This document shows, piece by piece, positions 6,782-14,177 of a DNA stretch of 20,246 bases; position 1 is the first letter of the stretch; each line of letters starts with the position of its first letter. A program made the translations under genes and the position numbers. The stretch spans positions 1-20,246 of the forward strand of contig CALEIO010000185.1 of assembly GCA_937875885.1 (NCBI GenBank), in the 5' to 3' direction. Source of the stretch: an uncultured Clostridia bacterium (GTDB lineage: Bacteria > Bacillota > Clostridia > Oscillospirales > Acutalibacteraceae). The notes beneath the pieces are model-generated. The model did no database searches. It saw only the letters and a list, made by a program, of their open reading frames with translations, and was not told where the DNA came from.

Positions 6782-8149
6782 TTATTTTCCTACACAGAAA
6801 GAGTGGAATACATCATCCACAACAGCATCTGCAACATTTTCTCCTGTAAGCTGAAGCAATGCTTCTATTGCATCTTCGATACAGACAGTAATAGCATCGA
6901 AAGAAAATCCTGCATCAAGTGTATTCTGGGCATCATCAAGAGCATAGAGGGCATTAAGTGCCGCAGCTCTCTGTCTTTCAGAAGAAAGAATACCGCTGCA
7001 AGGGTCAAAATTCTTTGTGCCTGACACTTCAGCAATAGCAGCCTCAAGTTCATCTTTTCCGTCACCGGTCTTTGCACTGATTCTGACAATATTCTTTATT
7101 TTCTTCTCAATATATTCTATATCAATTTTATTTTCAAGGTCAGACTTATTAATAATCGCAATAGCAGGAATATCAGAAAGACTATCAATCAGTTTAATAT
7201 CCTCTTCATCCAGTTCTTCGCTGCTGTCAAACACAGCCAGAACCAAAGCACAGGAAGAAAGTCTGTCCTTTGTGCGGTCAACACCGATTTTTTCTACAAT
7301 ATTATCTGTTTCTCTTATTCCTGCCGTGTCACAAAGTCTGAGTGTTACATCTCCCACAATAACTGTCTCTTCTACAAGATCTCTTGTTGTACCCGGGATA
7401 TCTGTAACAATACTCTTCTGAAAACCGGAAAGCAGATTCATAAGTGTAGATTTTCCTACATTGGGACGTCCTGCAATAACAGTATCAACTCCGTGGAGGA
7501 TTGCCTGTCCTGCAGAGTATTCTTTGATAAGTTTATTGATTACATTTTTAGCATTCAGAATTCTATCCGCAAGGGATTCATAAGAAACCTCGGGAATATC
7601 TTCTTCGGGGTAATCTGCCCAAGCCGCAAGATGACCTGCAACAGATACAAGCTGATTTCTTATATCGTATATTTTATTACTCAATGCACCTGTGCGCAGA
7701 CTTAAAGCTGTTCTTGCAGCCTGCTTGCTCTGGGCAGAAATAATATCCATAACTGCCTGTGCTTCGCTCAGGTTCATTTTTCCGTTCAGAAATGCTCGCT
7801 TTGTAAATTCACCGGGCTCTGCTGTAACAGCACCGGCCTGAATAACAGCACGGAGAATCTCTCTGGTAACAAAAAGTCCTCCGTGACAACAGATTTCAAC
7901 AATATTTTCACCTGTATAGCTATAAGGTGCTCTGTAAACAATCGCAACTGCTTCGTCCAGCATTTCGCCATTTTCCTGAACTTTTCCGTATGATGCCCTG
8001 TATCCTTCAAGCTCTGAAAGTTTCTTACCGCTGACAGATACAAATATTTTATCAGCAATATCTATTGCCTCTGTGCCGGAAATTCTGATAATACCAATTC
8101 CGCCTTGACCCTGCGCTGTGCTGATAGCCGCAATTGTTCTTTCATTCAT
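6782..8149 (-). CDS. mnmE: tRNA modification GTPase MnmE (TrmE)
   Basis: Potassium-activated GTPase that pairs with MnmG to modify wobble U34. The 455-residue length is normal. An N-terminal formyl-THF-binding dimerisation domain (about 1-118) and a helical domain surround a G domain carrying GRPNVGKS (227-234), DIPGTTRD (250-257), DTAG (274-277), NKSD (334-337) and SAKTGDG. The essential C-terminal FCVGK ends the protein, with Cys452. I start at the ATG at 8149, with GCAGGTG upstream; a GTG 9 bases earlier belongs to that ribosome site. The jag terminator stands between jag and mnmE, so mnmE probably has its own promoter in the AT-rich 8150-8215 stretch. I could not define one clearly. Confidence 0.97.
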   Translation of the reverse strand: MNERTIAAISTAQGQGGIGIIRISGTEAIDIADKIFVSVSGKKLSELEGYRASYGKVQENGEMLDEAVAIVYRAPYSYTGENIVEICCHGGLFVTREILRAVIQAGAVTAEPGEFTKRAFLNGKMNLSEAQAVMDIISAQSKQAARTALSLRTGALSNKIYDIRNQLVSVAGHLAAWADYPEEDIPEVSYESLADRILNAKNVINKLIKEYSAGQAILHGVDTVIAGRPNVGKSTLMNLLSGFQKSIVTDIPGTTRDLVEETVIVGDVTLRLCDTAGIRETDNIVEKIGVDRTKDRLSSCALVLAVFDSSEELDEEDIKLIDSLSDIPAIAIINKSDLENKIDIEYIEKKIKNIVRISAKTGDGKDELEAAIAEVSGTKNFDPCSGILSSERQRAAALNALYALDDAQNTLDAGFSFDAITVCIEDAIEALLQLTGENVADAVVDDVFHSFCVGK

Positions 8150-8215
8150 AAAAAACACCTGCCCGTGTGAAATCTGTTCCTATACAAATCAAATATAAAA
8201 GATAAATTATTAAAC

Positions 8216-8240
8216 AAAAAAGGGCGGCTTTCCGCCGCCC
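8216..8240 (-). terminator. Rho-independent terminator after jag
   Basis: Perfect 7-bp GC stem GGGCGGC / GCCGCCC (8222-8228 with 8234-8240) with a 5-base loop, followed on the minus strand by six T residues (8221-8216). It lies 31 bases after the jag stop and is the strongest terminator in the window. Confidence 0.9.
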
Positions 8241-8271
8241 TTTGTACCGACGGGCTTTTATCCGCCGATTT

Positions 8272-9054
8272 TTACTTGTCGATTCTGCCGTAAAGAGCAG
8301 AGCCTGCGCCCTCGTTGATAGGTGCGCGCTTTGCAGACTCATCACCTGCTGCGTCATATGTACGCTTGGGATGTCTGTCATAGCCACGGCCGTTTCTGGG
8401 ACCTCTGCTGTTTCTGCGAGGAGCCTTGGGGTCAGGACCGATAACAACATGACGGTTGAGGTTTTCACCTTCGCTCCATGATGTTGCACCATTCACCTTC
8501 TGAACAGCTGTATGGATAATACGTCTTTCATAAGGATTCATAGGTTCAAGACTTGTTTTATAGCCGGTCTTAACTGCTTTGAAAGCAAGCTTTCTGCCGA
8601 GAATTTCAAGAGTTTTTTCTCTCTTCTCACGGTAATCACCGGTATTGATTGTAACCTTATAATAAGAGTTTTCAACGTGGTTAGCTACAAGGCTTGTGAG
8701 GTACTGGAGTGCATCCAGAGTTTCTCCTCTTCTGCCGATAACAGAACCAACTTCTTCACCTTCAAGGTTAATTTCAACGCCGTTATCTTCTTTTTCTTTA
8801 ACTTCAACAGTTATATTTTCAAGGTCCATTGCCTTGAGAACATTTTTAAGAAAATCTTCTGCTGCATCTGCAGGAGTAGCTTTAATAAAAGCTCTTACCT
8901 TTGCAGGGCAACCGCCGAATAAACCTAAGATCTTCTTTTCAGCTCTCTGGATAATTTCGAATTCAGCTTCATAGGTTTCAACACCAAGCTGTCTGCAAGC
9001 ATCTTCCTGTGCAGCAACTTCTGTTTCGCCAACGCCGATAGCTTCTCTAATCAA
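8272..9054 (-). CDS. jag: RNA-binding protein Jag/KhpB
   Basis: Cytoplasmic RNA-binding protein that in Gram-positive bacteria pairs with KhpA and affects cell elongation and division. Three domains are visible: a Jag_N domain (about 1-50), a KH domain with EVGSVIGRRGETLDALQYL (101-119), and an R3H domain carrying the R-x3-H pattern in ERRIIH (176-181). The tail after about 208 is rich in Arg, Gly and Asn and is probably disordered. The start is a TTG at 9054 preceded by AAGGTGA; a GTG inside that site runs into a stop, and no better ATG exists. It is the last gene of the rpmH-rnpA-yidD-yidC-jag operon, 69 bp after yidC, and a strong terminator follows. Confidence 0.95.
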   Translation of the reverse strand: MIREAIGVGETEVAAQEDACRQLGVETYEAEFEIIQRAEKKILGLFGGCPAKVRAFIKATPADAAEDFLKNVLKAMDLENITVEVKEKEDNGVEINLEGEEVGSVIGRRGETLDALQYLTSLVANHVENSYYKVTINTGDYREKREKTLEILGRKLAFKAVKTGYKTSLEPMNPYERRIIHTAVQKVNGATSWSEGENLNRHVVIGPDPKAPRRNSRGPRNGRGYDRHPKRTYDAAGDESAKRAPINEGAGSALYGRIDK

Positions 9055-9123
9055 AATGTCACCTTCTTAATTTATAGATGATATAAAAATTTAGTTGTTT
9101 TCTTGTTAATAGTTGAGTTGTGC

Positions 9124-10044
9124 TTATACAGGTTTAACTGTCTTTTCTTTTTTCTCAAGCATAGCAACTCTTGCTGCTTCTCCTCTTGCTGTCATCATAC
9201 CGGGTCCGAAGAAGTAGTGGAGAATAATAGACTGAACAAATCCCAGTATAGTAGAACAAATCCAGTAGAAACCAACTGCTGCAGGTACTGTGTATGCAAT
9301 ATAAGCGGAGAAAAGGGGAAGGAGTATAAACATAAGTTTCATACAACCCTGCTGTTCAGCACCGGTACCGTTGAGTTTCTGGATAACCATCTGTGAAGCA
9401 ACTGAAGTAACAAAACAAAGTGCGGGAATTACAAGATACCAGGAAAAGCCCATTGTGGAGGGATTTTCCATAAGGTTGAGTCCCATAAAATTAAAGCTTG
9501 CGCAGAAATCACCAATTGTATTAACAGAAAGATTTGCACCTTCAAAACAAGGAATAAGAAGTTCTCTGATACCCTCGGCATTGAAATATTTCATAATGTC
9601 AATCTGGCCGCCATACATAGCAGAAGGGCTGACATTAATGCCGGGAATGGATGTAAGAACATTCTTTGCATTGTCAATCATAGTCTGATTGAGGTGAAGT
9701 GTGTTTGTGAGAGGATATGCAACAGCATAAAAAACGCCAAGCATAAGGAACATAGGAATTATGGTAGTAAGGCAACCTGCAGAAGGTTTAACTCCTTCTT
9801 TATCATAAAGTTTCTGTGTTTCTTCCTGAAGTTTTTCTCTGTTGTTTCCGTATTTTTCACGAAGTTCTCTCTGTTTCGCCTGGAGTCTGGCATTACCTGC
9901 CATTGTCTTTTGTTGCTTAATAGAAGAGGGAAAGAGAATCAGCTTTGAAATAATTGTAAAAATAAAAATAGCAAAAGCATAATTATGAACTAACTGGTAA
10001 ACACCCCAGAGTACATAACCAAAAAGGCTTCCTATAAAATTCAT
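9124..10044 (-). CDS. yidC: Membrane protein insertase YidC/SpoIIIJ (Oxa1 family)
   Basis: Inserts and folds membrane proteins, alone or with SecYEG. At 306 residues this is the Gram-positive form without the large periplasmic domain. Hydrophobic segments lie near 5-40, 92-115, 190-220 and 240-275. A cytoplasmic charged hairpin (about 45-85, KQQKTMAGNARLQAKQREL) separates the first two. K34, in IISKLILFP, sits where the groove's conserved positive residue is expected (Arg in Bacillus SpoIIIJ). The C-terminal tail is basic. No lipobox is visible. The ATG at 10044 follows AAAGG at a spacing of about 8; the frame extends upstream to 10101 only through the end of yidD. It begins 4 bp after the yidD stop, indicating coupling. 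Confidence 0.95.
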   Translation of the reverse strand: MNFIGSLFGYVLWGVYQLVHNYAFAIFIFTIISKLILFPSSIKQQKTMAGNARLQAKQRELREKYGNNREKLQEETQKLYDKEGVKPSAGCLTTIIPMFLMLGVFYAVAYPLTNTLHLNQTMIDNAKNVLTSIPGINVSPSAMYGGQIDIMKYFNAEGIRELLIPCFEGANLSVNTIGDFCASFNFMGLNLMENPSTMGFSWYLVIPALCFVTSVASQMVIQKLNGTGAEQQGCMKLMFILLPLFSAYIAYTVPAAVGFYWICSTILGFVQSIILHYFFGPGMMTARGEAARVAMLEKKEKTVKPV

Positions 10045-10048
10045 AAGC

Positions 10049-10288
10049 TTAACCTTTCTTTCGGGTCTTTTGTTTCTTTTGCGGAACAGGATCAAATCCA
10101 CCCTTTGAGAAGGGATTGCACCGCAAAAATCTCCACAAAGCCAAAGCGCCGCCTTTTAAGGCACCAAACCTTTCTATTGCTTCATATCCGTACTGTGAAC
10201 AGGTGGGATAAAATCTGCACATAGGAGGTTTATTGGGGGAGATTTTTTTCTGATAGAAGCGTATCATTTTCAGAAGCAATTTTTTCAT
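10049..10288 (-). CDS. yidD: Membrane protein insertion efficiency factor YidD
   Basis: Small basic membrane-associated protein that assists YidC-dependent insertion. The 79 residues include an amphipathic N-terminus ([17 protein letters not shown]) and the family motif with three cysteines: [15 protein letters not shown], then [17 protein letters not shown] basic tail follows. I prefer the ATG at 10288 with GAGGA 5 bases upstream; a TTG at 10300 overlaps the end of rnpA and lacks its own site. It is sandwiched between rnpA and yidC as usual. Confidence 0.95.
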   Translation of the reverse strand: MKKLLLKMIRFYQKKISPNKPPMCRFYPTCSQYGYEAIERFGALKGGALALWRFLRCNPFSKGGFDPVPQKKQKTRKKG

Positions 10289-10296
10289 AATATTCC

Positions 10297-10632
10297 TCAA
10301 TTCAGAATTCCTGCATCACTAAAATGCTTCTTCATACTTTTGAGGATATCCGAACTTTTTCTGTGAACAGTTTTGGTACGGGCAACGAAAACAATGTCGT
10401 ATCCTGTGGACAGACGACTGCATATATCACTGTAAGCTGCTCTGATAATACGCTTTGCTCGATTTCGTTCTACGGCTTTACCTATCTTTTTGCCGGTGGT
10501 TATTCCGATACGAAGGTTATTGTTATTATTTTTTGTAATGTAGGTAACGAGATCGGGCGAGACATATGATTTCCCTCTGGAATATGCTCGCCTGAATTCT
10601 CTGTTTTCTTTTAAAGTGATAATATCACTCAT
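10297..10632 (-). CDS. rnpA: Ribonuclease P protein component
   Basis: Protein subunit that binds the catalytic RNA of RNase P for 5' maturation of tRNA precursors. It has 111 residues. The signature basic stretch [18 protein letters not shown], containing the RNR motif, is followed by [10 protein letters not shown]. The N-terminal [15 protein letters not shown] is also typical. A run of five Asn codons (near residues 35-39) sits in a loop before [10 protein letters not shown]. The ATG at 10632 has AGGTGG upstream. It lies 109 bp after rpmH with a stem-loop between them. yidD follows 8 bp later. Confidence 0.96.
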   Translation of the reverse strand: MSDIITLKENREFRRAYSRGKSYVSPDLVTYITKNNNNNLRIGITTGKKIGKAVERNRAKRIIRAAYSDICSRLSTGYDIVFVARTKTVHRKSSDILKSMKKHFSDAGILN

Positions 10633-10680
10633 TTAACCACCTGTCTCATAAAAACAAAAAGCCGCATTTCTGCTGATAAA

Positions 10681-10704
10681 AAGAAAGACCACTGAATCGT
10701 GGTC
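10681..10704 (-). terminator. Stem-loop between rpmH and rnpA (possible attenuator)
   Basis: 6-bp stem GACCAC / GTGGTC (10687-10692 with 10699-10704) with a 6-base loop. On the minus strand it is followed by TTTCTTTTT. It is weaker than the other terminators and sits inside an operon. It may reduce rnpA expression relative to ribosomal protein L34, or protect the 3' end of the rpmH message. Confidence 0.5.
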
Positions 10705-10715
10705 CTCACTTTTAG

Positions 10716-10759
10716 TTAGTAAGAAAATCTCTTATAACGAATTAGTAAGAAAGTCTCTT
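10716..10759. repeat. Tandem duplication of the rpmH 3' end
   Basis: TTAGTAAGAAAATCTCTT (10716-10733) and TTAGTAAGAAAGTCTCTT (10742-10759) match at 17 of 18 positions, with a period of 26 bp. The right-hand copy is the last six codons of rpmH including its stop; the left-hand copy lies just past the gene and also ends in TAA. Confidence 0.85.
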
Positions 10760-10876
10760 TCTGCCCTTTGCTCTTCTGCGGGCAAGAACCTTACGACCGT
10801 TTTTGTCAGACATTCTCTTTCTGAAGCCGTGCTCCTTCTTTCTGTGGAGCTTCTTGGGTTGATATGTTCTAAGCAT
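10742..10876 (-). CDS. rpmH: 50S ribosomal protein L34
   Basis: A 44-residue, strongly basic component of the large ribosomal subunit. It starts [20 protein letters not shown], then has [20 protein letters not shown] and ends RLSY; this is the whole family consensus. The ATG at 10876 is preceded by GGAGG 6 bases upstream, and the stop TAA is at 10742-10744. A longer minus-strand frame in another register (10732-11049) covers this gene and is spurious. It is the first gene of the leftward operon, and its promoter faces away from dnaA. Confidence 0.97.
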   Translation of the reverse strand: MLRTYQPKKLHRKKEHGFRKRMSDKNGRKVLARRRAKGRKRLSY

Positions 10877-10915
10877 ATTAATCCTCCTTTCGGATACATA
10901 ACCTTACAATCTAGC

Positions 10916-10944
10916 ATTATACTTGATTTTTTCAATATAGTCAA
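10916..10944 (-). promoter_or_regulatory. rpmH operon promoter (sigma-A type)
   Basis: On the minus strand TTGACT (10944-10939), a 17-base spacer and TATAAT (10921-10916) make a near-consensus vegetative promoter. The expected start near 10909 leaves a leader of about 33 bases before the rpmH ATG. It should drive rpmH, rnpA, yidD, yidC and jag. Confidence 0.88.
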
Positions 10945-11141
10945 TATAATTTTTTGATTTTTTTCTTCTTTTTTCGAATATCTTTCAGTGATTTTTTCTG
11001 CTTTCAAAGACATACACAATATCTTGTATTTATGAGCATTTAGACCCACAATTTACATCACAAAAAATATAGCTTGTTCATATAGTATAATATAAATAGT
11101 AATAAATACATATATATGTTGAATTTATGGCAAAGAAACTC

Positions 11142-11170
11142 TTGCATTTGACGCTTATTTTTGGTAGAAT
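11142..11170 (+). promoter_or_regulatory. Candidate dnaA promoter
   Basis: TTGCAT (11142-11147), a 17-base spacer and TAGAAT (11165-11170) resemble a sigma-A promoter. An overlapping TTGACG (11148-11153) could serve as an alternative -35. The predicted leader is about 130 bases, rather long. Confidence 0.5.
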
Positions 11171-11307
11171 TAAATGGTAAATGTGATAGTATGACTTTGT
11201 GACATAATTAATTATTTTTTACGTGTTTATCAAGATTCGGAAAGTCAAAAAATTTAGAGGATTTCTTAAAGATTAAGGAAAAGATATTTTACAAGGAGGT
11301 TTATTTT

Positions 11308-12624
11308 ATGGAATCTTTCAGCGACGCTTGGGGCGTTATTTGCGAATACTGCAAATCCAGAATTACAGAAGTTGCTTATAAAATGTGGATAAGCCGCATT
11401 GAACCCATAAATCTTGATTTTGAATCAGGAAAAATCACACTTATGGTACCTACTCAGTTTCACAAGGAAACTTTGGAAAGATGCTACACATCACTTATTA
11501 ACGATGCCTGTACAGAAATTTTCGGCACAAGTTTTGAGCTTTGCCTTACTACTCCCGATAAAAAAGATAATTCAGACATTATAGAAACTGCTGCTGACCC
11601 CAGCACTATCTACGACTATACATTTTCAAACTTTATTGTAGGTCCATCAAACAAATTTGCTCATGCTGCTGCACAGGCTGTTGCAGCAAATCCCGCAGGA
11701 GCTTATAACCCCCTTCTCATTTACGGAAGTTCAGGTCTGGGTAAAACCCATCTTCTTTATGCAATCGGTAACGAGATAAAGAAAAATAACCCCGAAATGG
11801 ACATCTGCTATGTAAAGGGTGATGATTTTATCACAGAGCTTGTTCAGGCAATCAGTAACGCCACTACATCTGAATTTAAACAGAAATACCGACAGACAGA
11901 TGTTCTTCTTGTGGACGACGTGCAGTTTATTGCCGGCAAAAACAGTACCCAGGAAGAATTCTTCCACACATTCAATGCTCTTTATGAGGACCATAAACAG
12001 ATAGTTCTTATTTCTGACCGTCCTCCAAAAGATATGAAAATTCTTGATGACCGTCTTCGTTCACGTTTTGAATCAGGACTTCTTGCTGACCTTCAGCCTC
12101 CTGATATTGAAACAAGAATTGCAATCATCAAAAAGAAAGCAGGTATTCTGGAAGTTCCCATTTCAGACGAACTTGCAGAAACCATTGCACAGAAAATCAA
12201 ATCCAATGTCCGTCAGCTTGAAGGTGTTGTTAAGAAGCTAAAGGCAAGATATCTGCTCAACAACGAAAAAATCACTCAGGCTGTTATTACAGAAGTTATT
12301 TCCGACATTCTCAACAACGATGCAACTCCTGCACAGACAGTTGAGAAAATTGTTGATGAGGTTGCCCGTACATTCGGTGTTTCCGGCGACGATATGAGAT
12401 ACAAGAAAACACGTCAGGCCAGAATCAACAACCCCCGTCATATTGCCATCTACATAACAAGAGAGCTTACAGGTATGTCTATGGTAGATATCGGTAAAGA
12501 ATTCGGAGACCTTCATTATTCTACAATTGTTTACACAATTCAGCAGATGGATAAGAAAATTCAGACCGATTCATCTCTCAGAGAAACAGTTGAAGACATA
12601 ATGAAAAATATCAGAGATAACTGA
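11308..12624 (+). CDS. dnaA: Chromosomal replication initiator DnaA (variant DNA-reading motif)
   Basis: AAA+ ATPase that binds the origin, melts it and loads helicase. The 438 residues contain domain I (about 1-82), a very short linker, the AAA+ core with Walker A GSSGLGKT (140-147), Walker B LLVDDVQF (200-207), the arginine-rich RLRSRFESGL (249-258) and sensor 2 NVRQLEG (300-306), and a C-terminal DNA-binding domain IV from about 345. Domain IV is recognisable (NNPRHIAIYITREL, then MVDIGKEFG). However, the usual GRDHTTV that reads the DnaA box is replaced by DLHYSTI (401-407). The ATG at 11308 has GGAGG 8 bases upstream. dnaN follows after 238 bp containing the likely origin. Identity is certain; the altered motif may change box specificity. 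Confidence 0.97.
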   Translation: MESFSDAWGVICEYCKSRITEVAYKMWISRIEPINLDFESGKITLMVPTQFHKETLERCYTSLINDACTEIFGTSFELCLTTPDKKDNSDIIETAADPSTIYDYTFSNFIVGPSNKFAHAAAQAVAANPAGAYNPLLIYGSSGLGKTHLLYAIGNEIKKNNPEMDICYVKGDDFITELVQAISNATTSEFKQKYRQTDVLLVDDVQFIAGKNSTQEEFFHTFNALYEDHKQIVLISDRPPKDMKILDDRLRSRFESGLLADLQPPDIETRIAIIKKKAGILEVPISDELAETIAQKIKSNVRQLEGVVKKLKARYLLNNEKITQAVITEVISDILNNDATPAQTVEKIVDEVARTFGVSGDDMRYKKTRQARINNPRHIAIYITRELTGMSMVDIGKEFGDLHYSTIVYTIQQMDKKIQTDSSLRETVEDIMKNIRDN

Positions 12625-12629
12625 TAAAC

Positions 12630-12772
12630 TTTTCCACATATTAACACACATTAACATTTGGTTTTCCAACATATTATTCTTCTTAATTTCCGCGGAAATA
12701 ATTATGTTAAAAACTCTCATTTTTTCATCACATAGGTTTTTGATAAAACTTTCCCATCAAATCTTGGAAAAC
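12630..12772. repeat. DnaA-box-like TTTTCCA repeats
   Basis: TTTTCCACA at 12630-12638 differs from the DnaA box TTATCCACA at one position. TTTTCCAAC at 12662-12670 and, on the opposite strand, TTTTCCAAG at 12771-12763 share its first seven bases. A looser CTTTCCCAT lies near 12749-12757. GTTTTCCAA occurs twice as an inverted pair (12661-12669 and 12764-12772). These are the best DnaA-site candidates in the window. Confidence 0.5.
12686..12699. promoter_or_regulatory. 14-bp perfect palindrome in oriC
   Basis: ATTTCCGCGGAAAT is a perfect palindrome embedded in AT-rich DNA between the DnaA-box-like repeats. It equals the Bacillus Noc site core ATTTCCCGGGAAAT except that the two central bases are swapped (CG to GC). 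It is probably a protein-binding site; which protein is unknown. Confidence 0.55.
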
Positions 12773-12862
12773 TTAAGTTCTTAACATTTTAACCCCTACA
12801 ACAACATACTACAATTTATATAATATACTATTCTTATTTCTATCTTGAAAGGATGTTATTTT

Positions 12863-13969
12863 ATGAAATTTACTGTTATGCGTTCTGACATCGTAACAGC
12901 TGTTCAGAATGTTTCAAGAGCAGTTTCCACAAAAGCTACTCTTCCTGCTCTGGAAGGTATTCTTATTAAAGCTTATAACAACACACTCACAATGTCCGGT
13001 TATGATATGGAACTTGCAATTACTACTTCTATTGATGCTACTGTTACAAACGAAGGTGAGATTGTTGTTGGTGCAAAACTCTTCTCTGAAATTGTAAGAA
13101 AGCTTCCCGAAGAAATCGTTACAGTAGAAACAGACGAAAGAATGATTATCTACATCAACAGCGGTAACGCTGCTTATCAGATTGTTGGTATTTCATCTAT
13201 GGAATATCCCGAGATGCCCAAATTTGATTCTCTTGATGAGATCAGAATTTCTGCAGGTCTTCTCAAAAATATGATAAAGCAGACAATCTATGCTGTTTCT
13301 GATAATATCAACAAGCCTATCTACACAGGTTCTCTCTTTGAAGTTAAAGATAAAGTTATGAGAATCGTTTCCATTGACGGTTATCGTATGGCTATAAGAC
13401 AGGAGAATATTGAATCTGAAAGTGATAACAGATTTATTGTTCCCGGAAAAATGCAGAGCGAAATTCTCAAGCTTATCACAGATGATGAAAAAGAAATTGA
13501 AATCTGCATTGGCCAGCGTCACGTATCTTTTACTGTTGATAATTATTCTATTGTATCCCGTCTTATCGAGGGTAACTTCCTTGATTACAGAACAACAATT
13601 CCTAAAAACGAAGATACTGTAATCCGCATCAATACCCGTGAGCTTATCAATTCTGTTGACAGAATTGCTCTTATTACAAGCGACAGAGTTCAGTCTCCCG
13701 TAAGATTCAGCATTACTCAGGATGAAATCAAACTTTCCTGTCGTACTGCTGTGGGCAGAGCTAACGATGTAATTCCAGTTTCTACTATCGGTAAAGATAC
13801 AGAAATTGGTTTTAACAATAAATATGTTCTTGAAGCACTCAGAAACACAGAGTGTGACGAAGTTAAACTTATTCTTAACGGCAGTCTTTCTCCTATGGTT
13901 ATCAGACCTGTTCAGGGTGAAGAATTTATTTTCCTGGTTGTTCCTATGAGGTTAAACGATGAAATCTGA
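12863..13969 (+). CDS. dnaN: DNA polymerase III beta subunit (sliding clamp)
   Basis: Ring-shaped clamp that tethers DNA polymerases and other partners to DNA. The 368-residue length is normal for three repeated clamp domains. Recognisable stretches include [50 protein letters not shown] and the C-terminal VVPMRL that shapes the partner-binding pocket. I start at the ATG at 12863 with AAAGGATG upstream; an in-frame TTG at 12845 lies in the ribosome-site region and has no family support. The small S4-domain gene overlaps its 3' end by 11 bp. Confidence 0.97.
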   Translation: MKFTVMRSDIVTAVQNVSRAVSTKATLPALEGILIKAYNNTLTMSGYDMELAITTSIDATVTNEGEIVVGAKLFSEIVRKLPEEIVTVETDERMIIYINSGNAAYQIVGISSMEYPEMPKFDSLDEIRISAGLLKNMIKQTIYAVSDNINKPIYTGSLFEVKDKVMRIVSIDGYRMAIRQENIESESDNRFIVPGKMQSEILKLITDDEKEIEICIGQRHVSFTVDNYSIVSRLIEGNFLDYRTTIPKNEDTVIRINTRELINSVDRIALITSDRVQSPVRFSITQDEIKLSCRTAVGRANDVIPVSTIGKDTEIGFNNKYVLEALRNTECDEVKLILNGSLSPMVIRPVQGEEFIFLVVPMRLNDEI

Positions 13970-14177
13970 GATAATTACAATTAATGAAGAATTTATTAAA
14001 CTTGATAATCTCCTGAAATTTTCAGGTATTGCGCAGACAGGCGGAGAAGCAAAAGTTCTTGTTCAGAGCGGACAGGTACTTGTTAACGGCGAAGTTTGCA
14101 CTATGCGCGGCAAGAAAATGAGAGATGGAGACAAAGCGCAGTGCGGCGATAGAATTGTAGAGGTGTCTGTTAATTGA
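13959..14177 (+). CDS. yaaA: S4-domain RNA-binding protein YaaA (RlbA)
   Basis: 72-residue protein made of a single S4-like RNA-binding fold. [19 protein letters not shown], then [19 protein letters not shown], is the family pattern. The Bacillus homologue lies at the same place between dnaN and recF and has been linked to the large ribosomal subunit; the molecular role is not well established. The ATG lies 11 bp inside the end of dnaN with GAGG upstream. Its TGA overlaps the TTG start of recF by 3 bases, so all three genes are coupled. Confidence 0.92.
   Translation: MKSEIITINEEFIKLDNLLKFSGIAQTGGEAKVLVQSGQVLVNGEVCTMRGKKMRDGDKAQCGDRIVEVSVN

Larger units (their letters stand above)
10877..11307. 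other. rpmH-dnaA intergenic region, possible part of oriC
   Basis: This 431-bp, very AT-rich spacer separates the divergent rpmH and dnaA operons. It contains the rpmH promoter, a candidate dnaA promoter and the AAGGAGG ribosome site of dnaA (about 11293-11299). In Bacillus the equivalent region carries a DnaA-box cluster. I searched both strands by eye for TTATNCACA and found no good match. It holds T-rich runs (10940s-10980s) and an AT-rich patch at 11085-11125 that could unwind easily. Confidence 0.5.
12625..12862. other. oriC: Candidate oriC in the dnaA-dnaN spacer
   Basis: This 238-bp non-coding stretch lies between dnaA and dnaN, the commonest place for the unwinding region in Bacillota. 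It contains TTTTCC-type repeats, a 14-bp palindrome and, at about 12780-12835, an AT-rich tract with CTAC/ACTAC triplets that could be the unwinding element. Genes on each side are transcribed away from the rpmH-dnaA gap, as expected at an origin. A TATAAT near 12822 might belong to a dnaN promoter, but no -35 was seen. Confidence 0.6.

Noticed and set aside
10732..11049. 105-codon minus-strand frame overlapping rpmH
   Set aside because: It reads the L34 gene in another frame and crosses the rpmH promoter and ribosome site. The 44-codon L34 frame is a complete match to the family.
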